A stretch of 64,000 bases of DNA, taken from assembly GCA_963794265.1 (NCBI GenBank), contig CAWCDJ010000001.1, positions 1,364,001-1,428,000 of the forward strand. The letters are read 5' to 3'. The position numbers and the translations under genes are program-made. The notes beneath the pieces were generated by a model. That model saw nothing but the letters and a program-made list of their open reading frames with translations. It did not search any database and was not told where the DNA came from. This document shows, one piece after another, positions 53,285 through 61,769 of this stretch (positions are counted from its first letter, which is position 1; each line of letters opens with the position of its first letter). The DNA is from CAWCDJ01 sp963794265 (GTDB taxonomy: Bacteria > Acidobacteriota > Terriglobia > Bryobacterales > Bryobacteraceae).

Positions 53285-55696
53285 CTACTCCTGTCGCAGC
53301 GCCACCAGCGGGTCCACCTTCATCGCCCGCCGGGCCGGCAGGTAGCACGCCGCCAGCGCCACCGCCCCTAGCAGCACCGCCACCGCCGCATACGTCGTCG
53401 GATCCGTGGTCTTCACGTCGAAGAGAAGTTTCGTCAGCAGCTTCGAAGCCGCCGCTGCGGCCAGCAAGCCGATCGCGAGCCCCAGGCCCGCCAGTTTCAG
53501 ACCCTGCCCCAGCACCAGCGTCATCACGTGCTTCGGGTCCGCGCCCAGCGCGATGCGCAGCCCGATCTCGCCCGTCCGCTGCCCCACGGTATAGGCCATC
53601 ACGCCGTAGACTCCAGCCATCGCCAGCAAAACCGCCAGCCCGGCAAAGATCCCGAGCAGGAGCGTGCGGAACCGCGGAGCCGCTACATTCTCTCCCAGTT
53701 CCGCCTCCATAGTCGTGAACTTGACCGGCACATCGGACGAGATTGCGTGGGCCTTGCGCCGCAGCGTATCGGCCAACGCCAGCGGCGTCGAAGTCGTCCG
53801 CATGACCAGGTTCAAAGCCGTGGACCTTCCGGCGTGCTGTTCAAACGGCATGTAGATCTCGGGCTTTGCGGGCGCCGCCGGGCCGCCCTGCCGCACATCC
53901 CCGACCACCCCCACAATCCGCATGGGCTTGATCGATGCCATATCCAGCCCGCAGACGATCGAGCGGCCGATGGGATCCGTTCCGCCGAAAGCCGCTCGCG
54001 CCAGCGCGTCGTTAATCACGGCGGTCTCCGGCGCATCCTCGGAGTCGCGCCCGCTGAAATCCCGCCCCCGGCGCAAAGGAATGCCGAGCGCCTGGAAAGC
54101 GCCCGGAGTGACCACCGAGAACACCGCCTGCGGGGCCGCAACCAATCGCTCCTCCCGCGAGGGAAGCCGGTCGATGAAGTAGGCGCCCCACGACATGATC
54201 TGGCCCGGAGGCGCAGCCGTCGCCCCGGCGGCGATCACCCCCGGCACGGTCGATGCCTGAGCCAGCAGATCCTTGTAGAAGCGCACTGCCCGCCGCGCCG
54301 ATTCGTCGCTCGACGAAGGGACGCTCGTCTCCATCACCAGCACATTCTCCGGCCGGAAGCCCAGGGCCACCTTGTGCAAGGCCACAAAGCTCTTGATCAG
54401 CAGTCCGGCGCCCGCCAGCAGCACCACCGAGAGCGCAATTTCGCCTATCACCAGCGCGCCGCGCATCCGTCCCGCCGCCCCGCCGGCGGTCGTTCTGGAG
54501 CCGCCGAGCTTCAACGATTCGTTCAGGTCCACCCGCGAGGCATGCAGCGCCGGGGCCAGCCCGAACAGCAGGCTTGCCCCTACCGAAACGGCGAGGGTGA
54601 AAGCCAGGACCCACCCATCGACCCGTACCTCGTCGATGCGCGGGATATCGCTTGGGGCCAACGCCACGAGCGCGCCTGATCCCCACACGGCCAGCAGCAG
54701 CCCGAGCGCTCCGGCGGCCAGTGCCAGCACCAGGCTTTCGGTCGTCAACTGCCGCACGATCCGGCCGCGACTGGCCCCCACGGCTGAGCGAATCGCGATC
54801 TCGCGCGTCCGCGCCGTGGCCTTGGCCAGCAGCAGGTTGGATACGTTCGCGCAGGAGATCAGCAACACCAGCGCCACCGCCCCCAGCATCAGAAACAGCG
54901 TGGGCCGCACGCTGCCCACTTCATCTTCGCCCAGTGGCATCACCGACGCGCTCTTGCCGGAGTTGCTCGGCGGATACTGCTGTTCCAGCCGGGCCGCGAC
55001 CGCCGTCATCTGCGCCTGCGCCTGCTCCAGCGTAACCCCCTGTTTGAGCCGGCCCACCACCCGGTAATTGTGCGCCGACCGCGACATCGTGTCCTCTTCG
55101 AGCGCCGTCATCGGCAGCCAGACCTCGGCCTTCTCCGGGAAAGAGAACCGCGGCGGCATCACCCCTACGATCGTCAGCGAACGGTCCTCAACCCGCAACT
55201 TCTGTCCGAGAATACCGGGATTCCCGCCGAAATGGCTCTGCCAGAACGCATACCCGATCACCGCCGCTCCGCCGCTGCCGTATTTCTCCTCAGCCTGGGT
55301 AAAGAAACGGCCCACCGACGGATACTCGTCGAATACCGCCGCAAACTCCGGCCCCACCTCCGCCACCTGCGCATATTCGGCCGCCGAGCCCGCCGTCACC
55401 ACGGTCTCGCCATTCATGTAATAGGCCATGGCCGAAAAAGCCGTGCTCTGGTCGTGCCAGTCGTGATAATCCGGCGCCGACACGGTGCCCCGGCTGCCGC
55501 TCTTCTTCCAGAGCGACGAGAGCCGCACGATCCGGTCCGGCTGATGAAAATCCAACGGCTTCAGCAGGACCGAATTCACCACGCTGAACACAGCCGTGTT
55601 GGCGCCGATTCCCAGCGCCATCACCAGCACCGCCAGAACTGCGAAGCCGGGGTTCTTCCATAGCGAGCGAAGCGCGAAGCGAAGATCCATGGGCAT
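53285..55696 (-). CDS. Large orphan ABC permease (MacB/FtsX-like)
   Basis: An 803-residue membrane protein starting MPMDLRFALRSLWKNPGFAV (ATG at 55694-55696; a second Met at residue 3). It has VLAVLVMALGIGANTAVFSV, a periplasmic MacB core, TREIAIRSAVGASRGRIVRQ and GEIGLRIALGADPKHVMTLV in the two FtsX halves, and the C-terminal end YLPARRAMKVDPLVALRQE. The third orphan permease in the window, with no ATPase or PadR beside it. It starts 24 bases beyond the peptidase, possibly in one transcript with it (permease first). Confidence 0.9.
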   Translation of the reverse strand: MPMDLRFALRSLWKNPGFAVLAVLVMALGIGANTAVFSVVNSVLLKPLDFHQPDRIVRLSSLWKKSGSRGTVSAPDYHDWHDQSTAFSAMAYYMNGETVVTAGSAAEYAQVAEVGPEFAAVFDEYPSVGRFFTQAEEKYGSGGAAVIGYAFWQSHFGGNPGILGQKLRVEDRSLTIVGVMPPRFSFPEKAEVWLPMTALEEDTMSRSAHNYRVVGRLKQGVTLEQAQAQMTAVAARLEQQYPPSNSGKSASVMPLGEDEVGSVRPTLFLMLGAVALVLLISCANVSNLLLAKATARTREIAIRSAVGASRGRIVRQLTTESLVLALAAGALGLLLAVWGSGALVALAPSDIPRIDEVRVDGWVLAFTLAVSVGASLLFGLAPALHASRVDLNESLKLGGSRTTAGGAAGRMRGALVIGEIALSVVLLAGAGLLIKSFVALHKVALGFRPENVLVMETSVPSSSDESARRAVRFYKDLLAQASTVPGVIAAGATAAPPGQIMSWGAYFIDRLPSREERLVAAPQAVFSVVTPGAFQALGIPLRRGRDFSGRDSEDAPETAVINDALARAAFGGTDPIGRSIVCGLDMASIKPMRIVGVVGDVRQGGPAAPAKPEIYMPFEQHAGRSTALNLVMRTTSTPLALADTLRRKAHAISSDVPVKFTTMEAELGENVAAPRFRTLLLGIFAGLAVLLAMAGVYGVMAYTVGQRTGEIGLRIALGADPKHVMTLVLGQGLKLAGLGLAIGLLAAAAASKLLTKLLFDVKTTDPTTYAAVAVLLGAVALAACYLPARRAMKVDPLVALRQE

Positions 55697-55838
55697 GCCC
55701 GATGCAACCGCCGTGCCAAAAGGAAATCACCGCAGCTCAATCACTTACAATTTCCAAGTGTCCGCTTCCGGGACGCCGCTGTCTCACGCCCGGGAAGTTC
55801 CGCTACCTTCGGCGCCCGCCTTCTGGCAAGATCATGGC
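55697..55838. promoter_or_regulatory. Divergent region between permease and VOC gene
   Basis: 142 bases without a gene. Sequences such as TCACTTACAATTTCC (about 55741-55755) are AT-richer than the surroundings and may hold -10 elements for either direction. No palindrome is evident. Assignment of exact promoter elements is not secure. Confidence 0.3.
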
Positions 55839-56276
55839 ATGAGCACTCAGCCCAAGCTTCGCAAAGGATTTTCCACGGTCACTCCCTACCTGACGGTGGC
55901 CGACGCCCGAAAACAGATTGACTTCCTCACCCGCGTCTTTGGCGCCGAACAGACCTTCCTGAGCCACCGCCCCGATGGCACGCTCTGGCACGCCGAAGCC
56001 CGCATCGGCGATTCCATGCTGATGATCGGTCAGGCGCAGGGGCAATGGCAGCCCCGCCCCGCGACGCTGTACATTTACGTGGACGATGCGGATACCACCT
56101 ACCGCTCCGCGCTCGCAGCCGGCGCCAGGTCGCTTGCCGAGCCGCAAAATCACGATTACGGCGACCGCAGCGGTGGTTTCGAAGACCCCTGCGGCAACTT
56201 CTGGTGGGCAGCCACGGCCGTCGAAGACCTGACCAACGACCAGATCCTCGAGCGCATGAAAGCCGGCTCCCACTAG
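55839..56276 (+). CDS. VOC-superfamily (glyoxalase-fold, PhnB-like) protein
   Basis: A 145-residue protein starting MSTQPKLRKGFSTVTPYLTV. It has two beta-alpha-beta-beta-beta units, with FLTRVFGAEQTF, ARIGDSMLMIGQA, TLYIYVDDADTTYRSALAAGA and GFEDPCGNFWWAAT, the typical DPFGNxW-like end. The frame is open upstream, but ATG 55839 gives the family start. PhnB-like VOC proteins are of uncertain activity, often thought to modify or bind small molecules or drugs. Stands alone. Confidence 0.88.
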   Translation: MSTQPKLRKGFSTVTPYLTVADARKQIDFLTRVFGAEQTFLSHRPDGTLWHAEARIGDSMLMIGQAQGQWQPRPATLYIYVDDADTTYRSALAAGARSLAEPQNHDYGDRSGGFEDPCGNFWWAATAVEDLTNDQILERMKAGSH

Positions 56277-56445
56277 CGCGCCCTTCGAGTGGCTCCCCTC
56301 GTGCGCCACGAAGTGCGCCGCCAGATTCCCGGTAGACTCCGGAGACTCGCACTCCTCCTGCTACCGCATCTTCGCTATCCTGGTAGTTCTCCAGTACGAT
56401 CGATCAGTTGAGAAGGCCTCAGGCCAAACTTCATAATGGAAACGA
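56277..56445. other. 169-base gap before the FkbH-like gene
   Basis: No gene is supported. The last 60 bases (GATCAGTTGAGAAGGC and after) probably include the promoter of the following three-gene unit, but no clear -35/-10 pair is seen. Confidence 0.3.
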
Positions 56446-58506
56446 ATGCCCGTCGACGATCGAGCGATCGCCATTACCGCCACCTTTACCGCTGAAGCCC
56501 TCCAGCCCGGACTCGCGTTCTGGATGAGGCTCCTCGGTCTCGATTACGACATCCGGTTTGCCGGCTACAACCAGATCTTTCAGCAGTTGCTCGATCCCGC
56601 CGGCCTTTTCGCCCGCAACCGCTCGGGCTTCAACATCGCGCTGGTGCGCCTGGAAGACTGGCTGCAGGCGGGGGTCGCGGCGCAGGCGAAGCGCTTCAGC
56701 GATACCGCGCGTTCGTACTCCGGCCAGCCCCTGGTCGTAGCCATTTGTCCTTCCACTCCGGAGCACGCGGCATCCCTGGCGGCGCTCGAGTGCGATCTGG
56801 CGGCGTCGCTGGCCGATCTGCCGGCCGTCTACACCCTCACCCCGGCCGAAGTGCAGGCGCTCTACCCGGTCGAGGAAATTCACGACCCGCACGCCAACGA
56901 ATTGGGCCACTTGCCCTACACGCCGCTCTACTTCATCGCCATGGCGACCGCGCTCGCGCGCAAGCTTCACGCCATCGCCGCACCGCCTTACAAAGTGGTT
57001 GCCCTCGATTGCGACGATACGCTGTGGTCCGGCATCTGCGGCGAGGATGGCCCGCGCGGCGTCATCCTCGATCCGCCGCGGCGCGCGCTCCAGGAGTTCA
57101 TGACCGAACGCCGGCGGGCGGGCATGCTGCTCGCGCTGTGCAGCAAGAACAACCAGGATGACGTCTTCGAGACTTTCCACGCGCATCCGGAAATGCCGCT
57201 GCGCCTGGAAGATTTTGCGGCGCATCGCATCAACTGGCAATCCAAGGCCGCCAGCCTTGCCGAACTGGCCGAAGAGCTGGATCTCGGTCTCGACAGCTTC
57301 ATCCTGGTGGACGACAACCCCAAGGAATGCGACGAAGCCCAGGCCGGCACACCCGAACTTCTGGCGCTGCCGCTGCCCGCCGAACCTTCCGGAATTCCCG
57401 CGTTCCTGGCGCACGTATGGGCCTTCGACCGCGCCCGCATCACCGCGGAAGACCGCCGCCGTCCCGAACTCTACGCGCAGCGCGCCGAGCGTAACCGGGC
57501 CGAGCGCGCCGCCGGCAATTTAGCGGAATTTCTGGCCTCTCTCGACCTGAAGATCACGATCGCGCCCGCCGAACTCTCCGAGATCCCCCGAATCGCCCAA
57601 CTGACGCAGCGAACCAACCAGATGAATGCCACGCTGGTCCGCCGCGGCGAAGCCGAATTCCCGGCGCTCCAGGCCGAAGTTCTGGGGGTCTACGTGAGCG
57701 ACCGCTTCGGCAGCTACGGGCTTTCCGGGGTCATCGTTTTCCGGTGTGCCGCCGACGCCCTCGAGGTCGACACGTTCTTGCTGAGCTGCCGCGCGCTCGG
57801 CCGCGGCGTCGAACACCGCATGCTGGCGCACCTAGGCGGCATCGCCCTCGACCGCGGCCTTGGGACGGTCGAGATCCCGTTCGTCGAAGGCCCGCGCAAC
57901 CGCCCCGCCGCCCTGTTCCTGGAATCGCTGGCGGCGCCCGGTCCGGGAGGCGTTTTCCGTTTTTCTGCCGCCGCCGCCGCCGCTGTCGCATACAAGCCTT
58001 CGGCTGCGCCGCCGCCCCGCCGCGACCGTGAGGGAGCGGGCCAAGTCGCCATATCCTACACCCGCCCGCCCTACGTGAAGATTGCCACTGAGCTCCGCAC
58101 GCCCGAATCGGTTCTCGACCACATCCGCGCCGCTTCGCAAAAACCCGCCCCCGCCAAAGCCGCCTCCGACCCGCCGCGCACTCCTCTCGAACGCGAGCTG
58201 GCCGGATTGTGGGCCAGCCTGCTGAACCTTTCGGCAGTGGGTGTTCACGATAATTTCTTCGAACTCGGCGGCCACTCCCTGCTGGCCGTGCAACTGCTCT
58301 CCCGCGTACGCCAGATCCACGGCATCGAGCTTTCGCTCGAGGTAGTCTACAGCGGCGAATTCACCATCGCCGAACTTGCCAAGGCGATCGAGCTGAAGGA
58401 AATCGAGCAGGCCGGCGGCGATTACCAGGACCTGCTGGCGGAACTCGAAGGACTCTCCGACGAAGAAGTGCGCGCGCTGCTGGCCGAAGAGCAGGACGCG
58501 GAGTAA
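56446..58506 (+). CDS. FkbH-like HAD-IIIC protein fused to a peptidyl/acyl carrier domain
   Basis: A 686-residue protein. A degenerate N-terminal segment (1-180) is followed by the HAD phosphatase-type domain with VVALDCDDTLWSGICGEDG (catalytic Asp188/Asp190) and FILVDDNPKEC, then a GNAT-like region (about 370-490). A linker rich in Ala/Pro (about 505-575) contains half of a PDGRGS-type repeat. The C-terminus is a carrier domain with FFELGGHSLLAVQLL (phosphopantetheine site Ser611) and an acidic tail. FkbH proteins load glyceryl groups from 1,3-bisphosphoglycerate onto carrier domains. It is four bases before the first glycosyltransferase. Confidence 0.88.
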   Translation: MPVDDRAIAITATFTAEALQPGLAFWMRLLGLDYDIRFAGYNQIFQQLLDPAGLFARNRSGFNIALVRLEDWLQAGVAAQAKRFSDTARSYSGQPLVVAICPSTPEHAASLAALECDLAASLADLPAVYTLTPAEVQALYPVEEIHDPHANELGHLPYTPLYFIAMATALARKLHAIAAPPYKVVALDCDDTLWSGICGEDGPRGVILDPPRRALQEFMTERRRAGMLLALCSKNNQDDVFETFHAHPEMPLRLEDFAAHRINWQSKAASLAELAEELDLGLDSFILVDDNPKECDEAQAGTPELLALPLPAEPSGIPAFLAHVWAFDRARITAEDRRRPELYAQRAERNRAERAAGNLAEFLASLDLKITIAPAELSEIPRIAQLTQRTNQMNATLVRRGEAEFPALQAEVLGVYVSDRFGSYGLSGVIVFRCAADALEVDTFLLSCRALGRGVEHRMLAHLGGIALDRGLGTVEIPFVEGPRNRPAALFLESLAAPGPGGVFRFSAAAAAAVAYKPSAAPPPRRDREGAGQVAISYTRPPYVKIATELRTPESVLDHIRAASQKPAPAKAASDPPRTPLERELAGLWASLLNLSAVGVHDNFFELGGHSLLAVQLLSRVRQIHGIELSLEVVYSGEFTIAELAKAIELKEIEQAGGDYQDLLAELEGLSDEEVRALLAEEQDAE
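58019..58044. repeat. Half of a DGRGS-type repeat in the FkbH-like linker
   Basis: GCGACCGTGAGGGAGCGGGC matches the right arm of the hairpin at 60923-60950 apart from one substitution (TCAGGG to TGAGGG). It encodes RDREGAG in the alanine/proline linker before the carrier domain. A solo half-site, perhaps what remains after deletion of the other arm. Confidence 0.6.
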
Positions 58507-58509
58507 CCA

Positions 58510-59709
58510 ATGCGCATCCTGCTCACCGCCAACGCCTCCTATGCTCCTCCGCGCGGCGGCGCCACGCGCAGCAACCTGATCTGGCTCGACCACCTGGCGC
58601 GCTCCGGCCACGAGTGCCGCATCGTCTGCGGAGCACCGGGAGAAGGCGCCGAACTGCGATACCACGAATCCATCCTGGTCTTCGCCTTGGAAGAACCCGC
58701 GCGCCGGGTCCACACCCTGCGCAGCCAGATCCAGGAGTTCCGCCCCGACTGGGTGCTGGTCTCTTCCGAAGACCTCGGCCACGGCCTGCTGCGCGAGGCG
58801 CACCACAGAGCGCCGGGCCGCGTCGTCTACCTGGCCCACACTCCGCAGTTCTTCCCCTTCGGGCCCGCCAGTTGGAACCCCGATCGCGCCGCCGCGTCGC
58901 TGGTCGCCCAATCCGCCGGCATCGTCGCGGTCAGCGAAACCATGGCCGGCTACATCGAGCGCGAACTGCACCGCGCCGCCGCCGTCATCCATCCGCCGAT
59001 TTACGGCCAGGGCCCATTCCCGAATCACGCCTGTTTCGACCGCGGCCTCATCAACATGATCAACCCCTGCGCGGTCAAGGGCCTCTCCCTGTTTCTCGAA
59101 ATCAGCCGGGAACTGCCCGCGCACGAGTTCGGCGTAGTGCCCGGATGGGGCACCACCGCGGAGGACCGGCGGGCGCTCGCGAGCCGGCCCAATATCCGGT
59201 TCCTTCCGAACGCGCGCCATATCGACGACGTGCTGGCGCGCACCCGCATCCTGCTGATGCCTTCGCTCTGGTACGAAGGCTTCGGCCTGATCGTCATGGA
59301 GGCCATGCTCCGGGCGATCCCCGTGATCTCGAGCGACGCCGGCGGGCTCACCGAAGCCAAGCGCGGCACCGGCTACGTGATTCCGGTGCGCACCATCGAA
59401 CGCTATCAGGCGGTGTACGACGAGCACGCTATGCCCCGCCCGGTGGTTCCCGAAAATGACGCGGCGCCCTGGATCGCCGCCATTTCCGAACTGACGTCGG
59501 ACCGCGCCGCGTACCAGCGTGAATCTGCCGCTTCGCGCGCCGCCGCCGAGGCCTTCGTCCGGCCGCTCGATGCCGCCGCGCTGGGCCGTTATCTCGCCGG
59601 GCTCGCCGCCTCCGCCCCCGCCACGGCGCCGCGCACCATCGAGTCTCTCTCGCCCGAGAAACGCGCGCTGCTCCTGCAGCGCCTGCACCAGCGCAGAATG
59701 GTGCACTGA
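58510..59709 (+). CDS. GT4-family glycosyltransferase with NRPS-like C-terminal helix
   Basis: A 399-residue protein starting MRILLTANASYAPPRGGATR. The donor-binding E-x7-E region is near LLMPSLWYEGFGLIVMEAML, as in GT4 enzymes using NDP-sugars. A C-terminal segment, SLSPEKRALLLQRLHQRR, is like the short helices found after carrier domains in nonribosomal peptide synthetases. Its stop overlaps the next start by one base (TGATG), so the products are cotranslated. Acceptor unknown; it may glycosylate the carrier-bound unit or the finished product. Confidence 0.85.
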   Translation: MRILLTANASYAPPRGGATRSNLIWLDHLARSGHECRIVCGAPGEGAELRYHESILVFALEEPARRVHTLRSQIQEFRPDWVLVSSEDLGHGLLREAHHRAPGRVVYLAHTPQFFPFGPASWNPDRAAASLVAQSAGIVAVSETMAGYIERELHRAAAVIHPPIYGQGPFPNHACFDRGLINMINPCAVKGLSLFLEISRELPAHEFGVVPGWGTTAEDRRALASRPNIRFLPNARHIDDVLARTRILLMPSLWYEGFGLIVMEAMLRAIPVISSDAGGLTEAKRGTGYVIPVRTIERYQAVYDEHAMPRPVVPENDAAPWIAAISELTSDRAAYQRESAASRAAAEAFVRPLDAAALGRYLAGLAASAPATAPRTIESLSPEKRALLLQRLHQRRMVH

Positions 59710-61748
59710 TGCGCATCCTTCTGGCTCAGAATTCGCTCTACTACCCCGCCCACGGCGGCGGCGACAAATCCAACCGGCTGCTCATCGAAGCTCTCGCTGC
59801 GCACGGGCACGAATGCCGCGCGGTCGCGCGCACCAGCGTCTTCGGAGAGGCCGAGCACCATCTTTATCTCGCGCAACTGGCCGCGCGCGGAGTCGAGCCG
59901 CGATCCACAGCCGCGGGCGTCGTGGAGTTCGGCCGCCACGGCGTGGATGTCCGGGTGGTGACCAACGCCGGCCTGCGCGCCTGCTTCGCCAATCAGATCG
60001 AGGACTTCCGCCCCGACGTCATCCTGGCCTCCACCGACGACCCCGCGCAGCTTCTGCTCGAAACCGCGCTGCGCTCCGAAGCGCGCGTCGTATACCTGGT
60101 GCGCGCCACGCTCGCCGTCCCCTTCGGCCCCGATTGCGCCTTTCCGAGCGAAGCCAAAACCGCGCGCATCCGCGCCGCCGATCGCGTGGTCGGCGTCAGC
60201 CGGTATGTGGCCGATTACATCCGCCGGTACGCCGCGATCGAGGCCGTGCACGTTCCCATCTCGTTGATGGAGCCGCGTGACTGGCCGGCCCTGGGAAACC
60301 CCGCCAACGAATTCGTTACCCTCGCCAACCCCTGCGCCGTAAAGGGCATTTCGATCTTCCTGGCGCTGGCCGCGAGTTTTCCGGATACGGCGTTCGCCGC
60401 CGTCCCCACCTGGGGAACGAATGAAGAGGACCGAGCCGCGCTGCGCGCCTGCCCGAACGTCCGGATTCTCGACCCGGTCGACGATATCGAGCTTCTTATG
60501 AAGCGCACGCGCGTGCTCCTGGTTCCGAGCCTCTGGGCCGAGGCGCGCTCCCGCATCATCGTCGAAGCCATGTTGTGCGGAGTGCCCGTGATGGCCGCCG
60601 ATGTCGGCGGCATCCCCGAAGCCAAGATGGGCGTGCCCTATCTGCTCCCCGTCAACCCCATCACGAAGTACCGGGAGACCCTCGATGAGCAGATGGTTCC
60701 GGTAGCCGAGGTCCCCCCGCAGGATGTCGGCCCGTGGCGCGAGGCCCTGGCCCGCCTCTTGCAAGACCCGGCCCATTACTCCGAGGTCTCCGCCTGCTCG
60801 CGCGCTGCCGCTCTGAACTACCTGGCGGACCTGACGGTTGCCCCCTTCGAGCGCCTGCTCCGCGAAACCCCGCGCCGCACCGGCCTGCTCCCTGACGGTC
60901 GCGGCTCTGTGCGTGGGCAACTCACAGAGCCGCGACCGTCAGGGAGCGGGCCGGCTCTCGATTCCCTCTCGCCCGACCGCCGCCGTCTGCTCGCCCTGCG
61001 GCTGCGCCGGAACACCCCGGCCGCATCCTGGTTGCCCGGCATCCAGACCGCGCAGCCCCCGCGTCTCTTCTGCTTCCCACACGCCGGGGGCGGCGCCGCC
61101 TGGTTCCGGGGGCTGAACCTCGACCGATGGTCCGCCTGCCCCATCCGCCTGCCCGGCCGCGAATCGCGCCTCGCCGAAGCTCCGTACGATAGCATGGCCC
61201 CGCTGGTCGAAGCGCTCGCCTCCGTCATCGAGCCCTGGCTCGCCGGGCCTTTTGCCTTTTTCGGGCACAGCCTGGGAGCGGTGGTGGCCTTCGAACTGGC
61301 TCGTCTGCTCCGCGCCCGCGGCCTCCCGCTGCCCGCTATCCTGATCGCTTCGTGCGCCCGCGCTCCCCAATACCGCCGCAACCACGTGCCGCCGCCCGAA
61401 CCAAGCGAAGAGCAGTTTCTCGCCGAACTCCGCACTCTCGAAGGGATCCCCGCCGAAGTGCTCGATACCCCCGCCGCATTGCGCGCCGTCCTGCCCGCGC
61501 TCGAGGCCGACGCCAAACTCTACCGTCATTACATTTATTCCGAAGGCGCGCCGCTGCCCTTCCCGATTCGCGCCTGGAGCGGCGAGTCCGACCCCCGTAT
61601 CGCGCTCGAACACCTGAATGCCTGGGGAGAGCAGACCACGTCCTCCTTCGCAATCCGCCTGTTCCCCGGCGGCCACTTCTACCTGAACACCGCGCGCGCC
61701 GAGTTCGTGGCCGCGCTCGACGACGTTCTGAATTCCTCCGCGATGTGA
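59709..61748 (+). CDS. GT4 glycosyltransferase-thioesterase fusion
   Basis: A 679-residue protein. Residues 1-390 are a GT4 transferase related to the preceding gene (MRILLAQNSLYYPAHGGGDKS, LLVPSLWAEARSRIIVEAML). Residues about 393-413 are encoded by an in-frame PDGRGS hairpin repeat. SLSPDRRRLLALRLRR follows, then a thioesterase II domain (about 445-679) with FCFPHAGGGAAWF, Ser521 in FGHSLG, Asp628 in GESDP and His656 in PGGHFYL. It probably releases or edits acyl groups on the carrier domain. A GT-TE fusion next to an FkbH-carrier protein is not a pathway that I recognise. Confidence 0.85.
   Translation: MRILLAQNSLYYPAHGGGDKSNRLLIEALAAHGHECRAVARTSVFGEAEHHLYLAQLAARGVEPRSTAAGVVEFGRHGVDVRVVTNAGLRACFANQIEDFRPDVILASTDDPAQLLLETALRSEARVVYLVRATLAVPFGPDCAFPSEAKTARIRAADRVVGVSRYVADYIRRYAAIEAVHVPISLMEPRDWPALGNPANEFVTLANPCAVKGISIFLALAASFPDTAFAAVPTWGTNEEDRAALRACPNVRILDPVDDIELLMKRTRVLLVPSLWAEARSRIIVEAMLCGVPVMAADVGGIPEAKMGVPYLLPVNPITKYRETLDEQMVPVAEVPPQDVGPWREALARLLQDPAHYSEVSACSRAAALNYLADLTVAPFERLLRETPRRTGLLPDGRGSVRGQLTEPRPSGSGPALDSLSPDRRRLLALRLRRNTPAASWLPGIQTAQPPRLFCFPHAGGGAAWFRGLNLDRWSACPIRLPGRESRLAEAPYDSMAPLVEALASVIEPWLAGPFAFFGHSLGAVVAFELARLLRARGLPLPAILIASCARAPQYRRNHVPPPEPSEEQFLAELRTLEGIPAEVLDTPAALRAVLPALEADAKLYRHYIYSEGAPLPFPIRAWSGESDPRIALEHLNAWGEQTTSSFAIRLFPGGHFYLNTARAEFVAALDDVLNSSAM
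60887..60947. repeat. DGRGS-type hairpin repeat inside a coding sequence
   Basis: Two perfect 25-base arms (60887-60911 and 60923-60947) around an 11-base loop. The left arm starts GCTCCCTGACGGTCGCGGCT and the right arm is its reverse complement. It is translated in frame as LLPDGRGSVRGQLTEPRPSGSG. The same hairpin family is at 62879-62943, and half of it at 58019-58044. It looks like an insertion into the linker between the glycosyltransferase and thioesterase domains. Confidence 0.9.
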
Positions 61749-61769
61749 TACCGTTGGTCCTCGAAGACC

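Noticed and set aside
57832..59706. Long minus-strand frame opposite the FkbH-like and first GT4 genes
   Set aside because: Mirror frame of GC-rich coding sequence; the sense-strand genes have intact catalytic motifs.
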